A stretch of DNA of 64,000 nt. Origin: Microbacterium sp. LWO14-1.2 (GTDB lineage: Bacteria > Actinomycetota > Actinomycetes > Actinomycetales > Microbacteriaceae). Under the pieces are notes generated by a model. The model did not search any database. It worked only from the letters and a program-made list of their open reading frames with translations, and had not been told where the DNA came from. Each line of letters begins with the position of its first letter. Position 1 is the stretch's first letter. Shown piece by piece: positions 1 through 7,497 of the stretch. Made by a program: the position numbers and the translations under genes. The stretch covers positions 1,116,001-1,180,000 of the forward strand of contig NZ_CP151633.1 in NCBI RefSeq assembly GCF_038397715.1. Reading direction: 5' to 3'.

Positions 1-232
1 TGTCCGCCCAGGAGGCGAACGGGACTGCCGGGATGATGATGCCCGGTCGCGTTGGCATGTGTTGCCGAATGTGTCGCTGAACGAACAGCCACTCCGTCTG
101 ACCTGACCTTTCGCGATCTGCGAGGTCCGGGTCTCCGAGCATCCACCCTTGCTCGCTCCTCCGGCTCGCCCGGTCATTCATGCAACGCATCAGAGCCCCT
201 TCGGCTCACGTCCTGAGAGCGACTTCATCATC
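1..232. other. intergenic segment at window edge, no gene seen
   Basis: No convincing reading frame is visible. A short inverted repeat (CGGG, then ATGATGATG, then CCCG, near 31-46) and a GAGCC/GGCTC stem just before the first gene are the only structures I can point to. The region presumably carries the promoter and leader of the winged-helix gene that follows, but no clear -35/-10 pair stands out. Confidence 0.4.
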
Positions 233-925
233 ATGTCGAACACCGCACTTCTCGAGCGTCCCTCCACCGCTGCCGCCCCGGCCCCCGCCGCCTCGGCACC
301 GCTCGCCGCCGATCTGCCCGCCGTCCGCTCCCCGCGCGGCTTCGCCCTGTACGTCGGACTCGACGAGATCAAGGCCGCCGAAGCCGGCGTGAGCCTCCCG
401 CTCCTCGTCGACGCCCTGCGCCGTACCCTCGCCGAGCTCGCACCCGGCGCCGAGACCCACGCCACCGTGGCGCTCGCCCCGCACGGATCCGGCGGACGCG
501 ACCTCGACGTCGTGCGCCTCGCGCTGCACGAGCCCGGCGCGATCGCCCGCACCAAGGCGGCCGCCGAAGAGGAGACCACTGACGAAGAGGGCGGCGTCGT
601 CGTCGACATCTCCCGCAAGCGCGTCCTCATCGACGGCGAATCCGCCGCCTTCACGTACAAGGAGTTCGAGCTGCTGCAGTACCTCGTGCTCCGCGAGGGA
701 CGCACGATCGAGCGCAGCGAGCTCGTGTCGGCTCTGTGGCAGGCGCAGGACGACGAGACCCCCGGCGAGCGGACCATCGACGTGCACGTGCGTCGTCTCC
801 GCGCGAAGCTCGGCCGCTACGAGGACATCGTGCGCACGGTGCGCGGCATCGGCTACCGCTTCGACCGCCACGCGGACGTCGTCATCCGCTACGGCCATGG
901 AACGCCGTCGCCCGACCGCTTCTGA
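233..925 (+). CDS. winged-helix (OmpR-type effector domain) DNA-binding protein, no receiver domain
   Basis: A 230-residue protein whose last 85 residues or so form a Trans_reg_C winged helix: a helix around EFELLQYLV, a recognition region (GERTIDVHVRRLRAKL) and the closing wing (VRGIGYRF). The N-terminal 30 residues are Ala/Pro-rich and probably disordered. Residues 35-120 look like a small alpha/beta domain with no phospho-acceptor Asp pattern, so this is not a standard response regulator. An acidic linker (EEETTDEEG) joins the halves. I chose the ATG at 233, where the MSNTALLERP start looks natural; an upstream TTG at 149 is possible but gives an unlikely extension. Targets and partner are unknown. 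Confidence 0.8.
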   Translation: MSNTALLERPSTAAAPAPAASAPLAADLPAVRSPRGFALYVGLDEIKAAEAGVSLPLLVDALRRTLAELAPGAETHATVALAPHGSGGRDLDVVRLALHEPGAIARTKAAAEEETTDEEGGVVVDISRKRVLIDGESAAFTYKEFELLQYLVLREGRTIERSELVSALWQAQDDETPGERTIDVHVRRLRAKLGRYEDIVRTVRGIGYRFDRHADVVIRYGHGTPSPDRF

Positions 926-947
926 TCCCGGTGTCAGGCCCGCCGCG

Positions 948-953
948 TAGGGT
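948..953 (+). promoter_or_regulatory. -10-like hexamer TAGGGT for leaderless glycosylase gene
   Basis: TAGGGT lies exactly 6 nt before the ATG at 960 and no Shine-Dalgarno lies between, as expected for a leaderless actinobacterial transcript. No good -35 is seen. Confidence 0.5.
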
Positions 954-959
954 GGGCGC

Positions 960-1916
960 ATGACCCTGACGCAGGACGCCGCAGCCGCCGAGGCGGCAGC
1001 CGCCCCTCGTCGGGAATCGGTCTACCGGCCGGGACACCACGTCGACGTCCGGCGCACGGTGGGCATGCTGCGTCGCGGCCCGGGCGATCCCACCATGGTG
1101 TTCGACGGCGCCGTCATCTGGCGCGCGGTGCGCACCTCGCACGGAGCAGCCACGCTCGCTCTCCGCGCCGTCGGCGACGAGATCAGAGCGAGCGCGTGGG
1201 GCGCCGGCGCCGACGAGGCGCTCGATACCGTGCCCGCCCTGTGCGGCGCAGACGACGACCCCACCGGATTCGACCCCTCCCACCACCCCTTCATCGCAGA
1301 GGTCGCTCGGCGGTCTCCTGGCATCCGCCTCGCGAGGACCGGCGAGGTGTTCGACGCCCTGGCCTGCGCCATCCTCGAGCAGAAGGTCACCGGTCTGGAG
1401 GCGTTCCGCGCCTGGCGTCTGCTCGTCACGAAGTTCGGCCACCGGGCTCCCGGCCCCACTCCTCGCCCCCTGTACGCCGCGCCCACGGCATCCGAGTGGC
1501 ATCGCATCCCGTCGTGGGAGTGGCACCGCGCCGGCGTCCAGCCCCCGCAGTCGAAGACGATCGTGAGAGCCGCCGCGCGTGCCGACTCCGTCTCCCGCGC
1601 CTTCCTCTCCGCGACGACCGGCGACGACCGCGATCGGGTGCTCACGAGCCTCCCCGGGATCGGAGTGTGGACCTCCGCCGAGACCCGACTCCGCGCGCTG
1701 GGCGACTCCGACGCCGTGAGCGTCGGCGACTACCACCTCGCTCACGAGGTCGGCCACGCCCTCACCGGCCACCGCACCGACGACGACGGGATGCTCGAGC
1801 TCCTCGCCCCCTGGGCCGGCCACCGACAGCGCGTGATCCGCCTCATCTTCGCGAGCGGCGTCAGCGAACCGCGCCGAGGCCCCCGGCTCACCCCGGCCGA
1901 CCACCGCCGGCACTGA
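960..1916 (+). CDS. DNA-3-methyladenine glycosylase, AlkA/HhH-GPD superfamily
   Basis: A 318-residue protein of the HhH-GPD base-excision family. The helix-hairpin-helix is visible as LPGIGVWTSAE near residue 225, followed by SVGDYHL, which holds the conserved catalytic Asp. An ILEQKV motif around residue 140 is typical of AlkA-like glycosylases that remove alkylated purines. There is no Ada methyltransferase or AraC domain, so this is a stand-alone glycosylase acting in the cytoplasm on DNA. The ATG at 960 has a -10-like hexamer 6 nt upstream instead of a ribosome site. A small membrane-protein gene follows in the same direction but with its own promoter-like hexamer. Confidence 0.85.
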   Translation: MTLTQDAAAAEAAAAPRRESVYRPGHHVDVRRTVGMLRRGPGDPTMVFDGAVIWRAVRTSHGAATLALRAVGDEIRASAWGAGADEALDTVPALCGADDDPTGFDPSHHPFIAEVARRSPGIRLARTGEVFDALACAILEQKVTGLEAFRAWRLLVTKFGHRAPGPTPRPLYAAPTASEWHRIPSWEWHRAGVQPPQSKTIVRAAARADSVSRAFLSATTGDDRDRVLTSLPGIGVWTSAETRLRALGDSDAVSVGDYHLAHEVGHALTGHRTDDDGMLELLAPWAGHRQRVIRLIFASGVSEPRRGPRLTPADHRRH

Positions 1917-1940
1917 TCCCTGCACGACCCGCGGCGGCTC

Positions 1941-1946
1941 TAGGCT
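1941..1946 (+). promoter_or_regulatory. -10-like hexamer TAGGCT for small membrane protein
   Basis: TAGGCT sits 6 nt before the ATG at 1953, with GAGACC between; leaderless layout. Confidence 0.5.
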
Positions 1947-1952
1947 GAGACC

Positions 1953-2150
1953 ATGTCACGCACCGCACTCCGCGTCTCCGTCACCGTCGGTCTGCTCGTC
2001 GCCGGCGTCGTGATCGGTCTCGTCTTCCAGAACGTGTGGCTCGGCATCCTGCTCGCGGCGATCATCTGGCTGGGCTGGTTCCTCGGCTACGAGTCGCGGC
2101 GCGGTCGCAACGCCGGTGTGAACGACGAGGATCACGGCATAGAGCTCTGA
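1953..2150 (+). CDS. small two-helix membrane protein
   Basis: A 65-residue protein with two closely spaced hydrophobic segments (about residues 8-24 and 29-46: VTVGLLVAGVVIGLVF and LGILLAAIIWLGWFLGY), then a basic patch (ESRRGRN) and an acidic tail. Probably an inner-membrane hairpin. No function can be assigned. It ends 20 nt before the convergent end of the iron-transport operon. Confidence 0.65.
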   Translation: MSRTALRVSVTVGLLVAGVVIGLVFQNVWLGILLAAIIWLGWFLGYESRRGRNAGVNDEDHGIEL

Positions 2151-2169
2151 CCTCTGCCGACCGCACCGG

Positions 2170-2925
2170 TCAGTAGTACACGGCGAGCGGCCCGGCCGGC
2201 CCGTCGACCACCCGCACCGGAGTGTCGAACACCCGGGTGAGAACCTCGTCGGTCATGATCTCGGCCGGGGTGCCGAACTCGACGATCGCCCCGTCCTTCA
2301 TGGCGCAGATGCGGTCGGCGTAGTGCCCCGCGAAGTTGATGTCGTGCAGCACGATGACGATCGTGCGTCCGAGCTCCTCGGCGGCCCGCCGGAGGTGCTT
2401 CATCATCTGCACCGCGTGCTTCATGTCGAGGTTGTTGAGCGGTTCGTCGAGCAGCACGAACTCCGTGTCCTGCGCGAGCACCATGGCGACGTACGCGCGC
2501 TGCCGTTGGCCGCCCGACAGCTCGTCGATGAAGCGCTGCTCGAGGTCGGTCAGACCGAGGAAGTCGATCGCCTCCGAGATCCTGTCCTCGTCGAGCTGCG
2601 TGAGACGTCCGCCGGAGTGCGGGTAGCGTCCGAAGCCGACGAGCTGACGCACGGTGAGCCGCGTCACGAAATGATTCTCCTGTCGGAGGATCGAGACGAT
2701 CTTCGCGATCTGCTTCGAGGGCGTGCGCTGGACGTCGAGCCCGGCGATCTCGACCCGACCGTCGTCGGGGACGAGAAGCCGCCCGATCATGGTCAGCAGC
2801 GTCGATTTCCCCGCCCCGTTCGGACCGATCAGCGCGACGATTCCGCCGGAGGGCAGGTCGAGCGTGAGCGGTCCGATCTCGGTGTCGCTGCCGTAGCGGT
2901 GGACGAGTTCGCGGATGCTGATCAC
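2170..2925 (-). CDS. iron-siderophore ABC transporter ATP-binding protein (FecE/FepC type)
   Basis: A 251-residue ATPase that energises ferric-siderophore import. Walker A is GPNGAGKST near residue 38, the signature is LSGGQRQRA, Walker B is FVLLDEPLNNLD and the H-loop is VLHD. The start is GTG at 2925, where GTGA overlaps the stop of the permease gene upstream in the operon. It is the last gene of the four-gene unit reading leftwards from 6062: binding protein, permease, permease, ATPase. Control is probably by iron through the DtxR-like boxes at 6118-6161. Confidence 0.93.
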   Translation of the reverse strand: MISIRELVHRYGSDTEIGPLTLDLPSGGIVALIGPNGAGKSTLLTMIGRLLVPDDGRVEIAGLDVQRTPSKQIAKIVSILRQENHFVTRLTVRQLVGFGRYPHSGGRLTQLDEDRISEAIDFLGLTDLEQRFIDELSGGQRQRAYVAMVLAQDTEFVLLDEPLNNLDMKHAVQMMKHLRRAAEELGRTIVIVLHDINFAGHYADRICAMKDGAIVEFGTPAEIMTDEVLTRVFDTPVRVVDGPAGPLAVYY

Positions 2926-3953
2926 AGCCGCCCCTTTCGGAGGATCACGACGAGGAAGACGAGCCCCCCGATCAGTTCGACGATGATCGTCGCCGCGCTG
3001 ACCAGAGTGAACACGTGCTTGAGAAGAAAGTAGGCGAGCCCGAGCGCGACGTACCCCAGGAGCCAGGCCATCGGAAGCAGGAGCCGGTGATCGTAGGTGT
3101 CGGCGATCGCGTAGGCGAGCGTCGCGACGAGGAACCCGAGGAACGTCATCGGGCCGAACAACGAGGCGCTCATCGCCGACAGGACCGCGACCAGGGTGAG
3201 CACGAGCATGACCTGACGCTTGTGGTTCAGACCCAGGTTCGTGCTGATGTCGCGGCCGAGCCCGATGAGGTCGAGGCGCTTCGACAGCATCCAGATCGTC
3301 CCTCCGACGGCGGCGCAGACCGGGACGACGAACCAGAGGAAGTCGGTGTTCGCGTTCGTGATGCTGCCGAAGAGCCGCGCCGCGAGCACGTCGAACTCGT
3401 TGGGGTCGAGCATCTGCTGCAGGAAGGTCGACAGCGCGCCCATCCCCGTGCCGAGGATGATCCCGATCAGCAGCATCACGTGCAGATTCCCGAAGCGCCC
3501 GGACAGCAGCCATGAGTACAGAAGCACCGCGAACACCACCATGAGCGCGGACTGCAGCAGGAAGCGGGTGAACGGATCGAAGCCCGAGACCCCCGCGACG
3601 CCGAAGAAGAAGACGATCGCGGTCTGAATGAGGACGTACAGCGACTCGAACCCCATGATCGACGGAGTGATGATGCGGTTGTTCGTGGCGGTCTGGAACG
3701 CGACGGTCGCGAAAGCCTGGCAGAAGGTGACGACTGCGACGACGAGCACACCCGAGACGCGCATCCGAGAGATCCGCAGCCACCGCTCGCTGAAGGGCAC
3801 GTACGGGTTGTCCCAGCACAGCAGGAGAGCGGTGATGACGACCGCGCCCACGATCAGCGCCGCGAGGGCGAACCGGTACCGCCGGCGGTGCGCGGGGTCG
3901 GCGAAGGATCGCGTGGTCCTCGCGGACGGACGGATGCCGAGGTCAGCTGACAC
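2922..3953 (-). CDS. iron-siderophore ABC transporter permease (FecCD family), second subunit
   Basis: A 343-residue integral membrane protein of the FecCD family with about nine or ten hydrophobic segments. Its conserved coupling region is near GLGRDISTNLGLNHKR. It pairs with the permease upstream to form the channel for ferric chelates. The GTG start at 3953 overlaps the upstream permease by 11 nt, with GGAGG just before it. The 4-nt overlap with the ATPase gene implies translational coupling. Confidence 0.92.
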   Translation of the reverse strand: MSADLGIRPSARTTRSFADPAHRRRYRFALAALIVGAVVITALLLCWDNPYVPFSERWLRISRMRVSGVLVVAVVTFCQAFATVAFQTATNNRIITPSIMGFESLYVLIQTAIVFFFGVAGVSGFDPFTRFLLQSALMVVFAVLLYSWLLSGRFGNLHVMLLIGIILGTGMGALSTFLQQMLDPNEFDVLAARLFGSITNANTDFLWFVVPVCAAVGGTIWMLSKRLDLIGLGRDISTNLGLNHKRQVMLVLTLVAVLSAMSASLFGPMTFLGFLVATLAYAIADTYDHRLLLPMAWLLGYVALGLAYFLLKHVFTLVSAATIIVELIGGLVFLVVILRKGRL

Positions 3954-4992
3954 GGATCCTCCTCGTGCGCAGGAGCATCGCGATGAAGACGGCGGAGCCG
4001 ACGACGCCGAGCACGAGCGAGATGGGGACCTCGAACGGCATGATGATCGTCCGTCCGATCAGATCGCAGAGCGTGACGATCCAGATCCCGGTGAGGAAAA
4101 CCCACGGCAGATTCGAGCGGAGATCGTCTCCGCGCACCATCGCCACGAGGTTGGGGACGATGAGGCCGAGGAAGGGCAGGGCGCCGACGACCACCGTCAC
4201 GACGCCGGTCGTCATGGCGACCAGTCCCACCCCCAGCAGCACGACGCGCTCGTAGTGGAGGCCGACGTTCGTCGCGATGTCGCGGCCGAGCCCGGCGACG
4301 GTGAATCGGTCGGCGGCGATCCACACCATGATCGAGACTCCCAGCACGATCCAGAGCGGTTCGTAGCGGCCGACCTCGATGCCGGTGAAGCGCCCCAGGA
4401 ACCATCCCCCGATCACCTGGAGGAGGTTGAAGCGCAGGGCGAGGAACGTCGAGATCGCGCTCACCACGGCGCCGAACATGATGCCGACGATGGGCACGAT
4501 CAGCGAGGACTTCAGCGTGACCCGACGCAGGAAGACGAAGAACACCAATGTGCCGGCGAATGCGAAGACGATCGCCACCGCCATCTTCCCGACGATCCCG
4601 GATTCCGGCAGCAGGATGTACGTGACGAGGAGGCCGAGTCCCGCCCACTCCGTCGTGCCCACCGTCGTCGGTTCGACGAAGCGGTTCTGGGTCATGAGCT
4701 GCATGACCAGACCGGCCATGGCCATGCTCGCCCCCGCCAGCACGAGCGACGCGGTGCGCGGGATACGCGTGATCCACAGGAACTCGCCGCCGTCGCCGTC
4801 GGGGGCCGTGATGTCGGCGACGCCCGTGAAGAGCGAGAGGCCGATGAGCCCGGCCGTCAGGACGAGGGCGAGCAGCAGCGGCCACATGCGCCCCCAGCGC
4901 GAGCGTCGCCGCCCCCGCACGGACGCTCCCGCCACCGCGTCGACGTTCGTGATGCGGCGAGGTGCGGGCTCGGCGGGTGTCGTCGAAGTCAA
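3943..4992 (-). CDS. iron-siderophore ABC transporter permease (FecCD family), first subunit
   Basis: A 349-residue FecCD permease with about ten membrane segments and the matching GLGRDIATNVGLHYER motif. I place the start at TTG 4992 because GGAGGG sits a few bases before it; an in-frame ATG at 5034 has no ribosome site and would run into the hairpin at 5012-5044. It follows the binding-protein gene by 71 nt and overlaps the next permease. Together these import a ferric siderophore or heme-like chelate; the exact substrate cannot be told from sequence. Confidence 0.9.
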   Translation of the reverse strand: MTSTTPAEPAPRRITNVDAVAGASVRGRRRSRWGRMWPLLLALVLTAGLIGLSLFTGVADITAPDGDGGEFLWITRIPRTASLVLAGASMAMAGLVMQLMTQNRFVEPTTVGTTEWAGLGLLVTYILLPESGIVGKMAVAIVFAFAGTLVFFVFLRRVTLKSSLIVPIVGIMFGAVVSAISTFLALRFNLLQVIGGWFLGRFTGIEVGRYEPLWIVLGVSIMVWIAADRFTVAGLGRDIATNVGLHYERVVLLGVGLVAMTTGVVTVVVGALPFLGLIVPNLVAMVRGDDLRSNLPWVFLTGIWIVTLCDLIGRTIIMPFEVPISLVLGVVGSAVFIAMLLRTRRIRVS

Positions 4993-5011
4993 GGTTTCCC
5001 TCCGGACAGGG

Positions 5012-5044
5012 CGCTGCCACCACGCCTGGGGCACGGTGGCAGCG
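5012..5044 (-). terminator. intra-operon hairpin between binding protein and permeases
   Basis: CGCTGCCAC (5012-5020) pairs perfectly with GTGGCAGCG (5036-5044), and CACC/GGTG extends inwards. There is no T-run. Such hairpins after binding-protein genes often stabilise the upstream message or lower expression of the membrane subunits; that role is inferred. Confidence 0.5.
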
Positions 5045-5063
5045 CGCGGTCGGAATCAGCGCG

Positions 5064-6062
5064 TCAGGCGGACTCGAACAGCTCGGTGAGCCCGTCGAGG
5101 ACCGCGATGTACGCGAACACGTCCTCCGTCAGGTAGTAATCGGCCGGCATGACCGAGATCGCCTCGTTGCGCACGGCGGGAACGTTCGCGAGGGCGGCCG
5201 ACCCCGTGATGAGCTCCCGCGCCGGAACCACCGTCTGCCCCTCCTCCGACACAGCCGCATCGCGGTCGAGCACGAGCAGGTAGTCGGCGTTCGCCTGCGC
5301 GAGGGCCTCGAGAGACACGTTGTCGCCGGTGTGGTCGGCGGAACCCTCGGCGTCGAGCGCCGGCGTCATCCCGACCAGATCGAAGAAGATGCTCGCTCCG
5401 CGCCCGTCCTTCGGGTTCGAGTAGTTGATCTCGCCGCCGGACGTGACGAGGCCCATGACGGTCTTCTCGGAGTCGTAGGCGGCCTTGGCATCATCGAGCG
5501 CGGTGTGGAACCGACCGATGAGCTCCTCCGCCTCGGCCGTGCGGTTGAAGATCTCACCCATGAGCGTGATGCTGTCGACGACGTACTCGTCGGCCGACTG
5601 GTCCTCCGGCCCGGTCATCTCGACGAACGCCGCATCGGGCGCGGCATCCTTCACGCCCTGTGCCCTCTCCTCGCTGCTGAAGCGGTAGCCGTTGATGACG
5701 AGATCGGGATCCGCCGCGACGATCTGCTCGAAATCGGGCTCGGTGTGGAGTCCGATGTTCAGGATGTCCGAGGAGTCCTTGAGGGGGTTCTCGGGACTGA
5801 ACAGGTCGAGCGGCGCGACCGTGACGGGGAGATCCCAGTCGGCGGCCAGCTGGAAGAAGCGGTTGTCCGTGATCGCGACGCTGTCCGCGCTCTCGATCGT
5901 GACCTCGTTGCCGGCCATGTCGGTGACGGTGACGGGATAGTAGTCGTCGGCCGCCGTCGTCTCCGCGGCGTCAGGGGCGTCGGCGGAGGCGGCGCAGCCG
6001 CCGAGTGCGAGCACGGCGACGAGACCGAAGGATGCTGCGGAGAGCGTTCTGGGCATGGACAT
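5064..6062 (-). CDS. ferric-siderophore substrate-binding lipoprotein
   Basis: A 332-residue periplasmic-binding-protein-like lipoprotein of the FepB/FhuD class. A lipobox (LALGGC) follows a hydrophobic segment at about residues 5-20, so the mature protein starts at Cys and is anchored to the outer face of the membrane. The rest resembles a type III binding fold. The ATG at 6062 has AGGAG 7 nt upstream; an ATG two codons later is less well placed. It is the promoter-proximal gene of the import operon, and its promoter region carries the two iron boxes. Confidence 0.92.
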   Translation of the reverse strand: MSMPRTLSAASFGLVAVLALGGCAASADAPDAAETTAADDYYPVTVTDMAGNEVTIESADSVAITDNRFFQLAADWDLPVTVAPLDLFSPENPLKDSSDILNIGLHTEPDFEQIVAADPDLVINGYRFSSEERAQGVKDAAPDAAFVEMTGPEDQSADEYVVDSITLMGEIFNRTAEAEELIGRFHTALDDAKAAYDSEKTVMGLVTSGGEINYSNPKDGRGASIFFDLVGMTPALDAEGSADHTGDNVSLEALAQANADYLLVLDRDAAVSEEGQTVVPARELITGSAALANVPAVRNEAISVMPADYYLTEDVFAYIAVLDGLTELFESA

Positions 6063-6117
6063 GGAGAGGCTCCTGTTCTGCTGGGCGTCGCGCACGAGCG
6101 GCGCGGAATGGGCGGAG

Positions 6118-6136
6118 TAAGGCTGGCCTAACTCCT
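6118..6136. promoter_or_regulatory. DtxR/IdeR-like iron box 1
   Basis: On the minus strand this begins TTAGGCCAGCCTTAC and matches about 13 of 19 positions of the consensus TTAGGTTAGSCTAACCTAA. It lies on the side of the binding-protein operon, so it probably serves that promoter. The consensus is established for DtxR/IdeR; binding here is inferred. Confidence 0.65.
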
Positions 6137-6142
6137 TCGAAG

Positions 6143-6161
6143 ATAGGTTAGCCTTACTTTA
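6143..6161. promoter_or_regulatory. DtxR/IdeR-like iron box 2 overlapping -10 and start of SIP gene
   Basis: The core AGGTTAGCCT (6145-6154) matches the iron-box consensus exactly, and about 15 of 19 positions match overall. The -10-like TAGCCT (6149-6154) lies inside it, 6 nt before the ATG at 6161, so bound repressor would cover the promoter of a leaderless transcript. Confidence 0.75.
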
Positions 6162-6928
6162 TGAGCGACACGCAATCCGGCTTCTCGATCGAGCGCCGCG
6201 GGCTCGACCTGCGGTTCCGCACCGTCACCCTGTCCTCTCGTGAGTGGCTCGCCCCCGACTACGTGCGTGTGCGAGTGACCGGCAGCGATCTCGACGGCTT
6301 CGCCTCACTCGGTTCCGACGACCACATGCGCCTGTTCTTCCCCGCGGGTCCTGTGGGATCCGTCGAGGAGATGCGCGCCGCGCCGAGTCGCGAATACACG
6401 CCGCTCGCATGGGGAGACGACTGGCTCGACATCGAGTTCGCCGTCCACGGCGACACCGGCATAGCCGCACCCTGGGCCGCGACCGCGCCGCTCGGCTCCT
6501 CCATCGGCGTGGGCGGCCCTCGCGGCTCCGCTGTGATCGACGGACAGCCCGGTTCATGGTTCCTCGTCGGCGACGAGACGGCCATCCCGGCGATCCGTCG
6601 CTTCTCCGCGCTCATCCCCGACACGACGCCGGCGCGCATCGTCATCGAGACCGTCTCGGCCGGGCGGGAGATCGACATCGACGCACCGGTCGAAGTCGAG
6701 TGGCTCCACCGCGGAGCTGCCGCATCCGGTTCGGCCCTGATCGCCTTCCTCGACGGGCTGACCGAGGCGGATGCCGTCGGCTCCGACCCGTTCGTCTTCG
6801 TCGCCGCCGAGCAGTCGGTCGTGAAGCCCGGGCGCGCTCTGTTGGAACGCTGGGGCGTCGACGCCCGGAACGCGGTTGTCAAGGGCTACTGGAAGCACGG
6901 CGAAGCTGAGTACCACGCACCCCACTGA
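6161..6928 (+). CDS. siderophore-interacting FAD-binding protein (ferric-siderophore reductase)
   Basis: A 255-residue protein of the SIP/ViuB family. These FAD-binding cytoplasmic enzymes take electrons from NAD(P)H to reduce ferric siderophores and free the iron. The FAD-binding beta-barrel covers residues 15-115, with the family patterns DDHMRLFFP and REYTPLAW; the C-terminal half has GDETAIPAIRR and the terminal KGYWKHGEAEYH signature. It is divergent from the siderophore importer across the two iron boxes, so uptake and reduction are probably derepressed together when iron is low. No Shine-Dalgarno is seen; the start looks leaderless. Confidence 0.92.
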   Translation: MSDTQSGFSIERRGLDLRFRTVTLSSREWLAPDYVRVRVTGSDLDGFASLGSDDHMRLFFPAGPVGSVEEMRAAPSREYTPLAWGDDWLDIEFAVHGDTGIAAPWAATAPLGSSIGVGGPRGSAVIDGQPGSWFLVGDETAIPAIRRFSALIPDTTPARIVIETVSAGREIDIDAPVEVEWLHRGAAASGSALIAFLDGLTEADAVGSDPFVFVAAEQSVVKPGRALLERWGVDARNAVVKGYWKHGEAEYHAPH

Positions 6929-7081
6929 CACCGACGCGGCGGGCTGACGGACCGGGCGCATCGAGTTCACGCACGACCCGCCGAGGGCGGGCTGACGCGC
7001 GCACTTCCTCTGCACCGACAGCCGATCTCGCGGCTTGTCCACGGCTCGTGGAATCTCGGAATCCGTTGCGCCGGCCCCACG

Positions 7082-7204
7082 TCAGACTCGCCTGATCGGG
7101 AGGTGGTCGACAGCCGCATCGACGTCCTGGTCACCCGCATCGACGGCATCGATCGCGATGTGCAGGCCCTCGTGAAGCGCACGTTCGGTCTCGATCGCGA
7201 GTGA
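7082..7204 (+). pseudogene. possible 3' remnant of a coiled-coil protein
   Basis: An open frame without a convincing start ends at 7204. Its last 35 residues have a regular hydrophobic spacing (SRIDVLVTRIDGIDRDVQAL) that ends in a gene-like KRTFGLDRE tail. The only starts are GTG codons at 7103 and 7106 without a well-spaced ribosome site. It may be a tiny gene or the surviving end of a decayed one; the 150 bases before it show nothing else recognisable. Confidence 0.25.
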
Positions 7205-7220
7205 CACCGGTACCGGACAT

Positions 7221-7250
7221 TTGACGCCCGGGCGTGTCGTCCCCTACTGT
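7221..7250 (+). promoter_or_regulatory. strong sigma70-type promoter upstream of rtcB leader ORF
   Basis: TTGACG (7221-7226) and TACTGT (7245-7250) are separated by 18 nt. Transcription would start near 7257, about 42 nt before the small ORF at 7299. This is one of the best -35/-10 pairs in the window. Confidence 0.65.
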
Positions 7251-7298
7251 GGCAAAGCTGCGCCGATCGGCCCAGCACGCCAGCCGAGGAGACGCCGG

Positions 7299-7397
7299 AT
7301 GACCGCTCTGCGGAATCTTCCCATCGCAGCGGTGTCGTTGTTTCAGCAGAAGCACGATGACCGCTACGAGTCGTACCCTCCGGCGCGCGCCGTGTGA
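7299..7397 (+). CDS. 32-residue small protein or leader peptide upstream of rtcB
   Basis: A complete short gene: GAGGAG at 7286-7291, 7-nt spacing, ATG, 32 codons and TGA. The peptide begins MTALRNLPIAAVSLFQQK and ends ESYPPARAV; it has no signal peptide and no obvious domain. It lies between a strong promoter (7221-7250) and an intrinsic terminator (7414-7445), so it can be its own transcript of about 190 nt or the leader of rtcB, whose ATG is 100 nt downstream of the ORF. I do not recognise it. Confidence 0.5.
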   Translation: MTALRNLPIAAVSLFQQKHDDRYESYPPARAV

Positions 7398-7413
7398 CAG
7401 CATCCGCTCTCGC

Positions 7414-7445
7414 AACGCCCCGCACCGTCAGGTCCGGGGCGTTTT
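7414..7445 (+). terminator. intrinsic terminator between small ORF and rtcB
   Basis: AACGCCCCG (7414-7422) pairs with CGGGGCGTT (7435-7443) across a 12-nt loop and runs into TTTT (7442-7445). It could end the small-ORF transcript or act as an attenuator before rtcB. Confidence 0.75.
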
Positions 7446-7497
7446 CCGTGTGGGAGACCCCTGACCTGTGACTGGACACCTCACAAGGAAAGGAATC

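Noticed and set aside
3628-5136. A 502-residue plus-strand frame over the siderophore permeases
   Set aside because: Highly charged, repetitive translation typical of a shadow; the minus-strand permeases have coherent membrane topology and coupled starts.
7221-7445. tRNA or small structured RNA gene instead of a small ORF
   Set aside because: No cloverleaf, CCA end or T-loop pattern; a clean ribosome site and ORF explain the segment better, although a dual-function RNA is not excluded.
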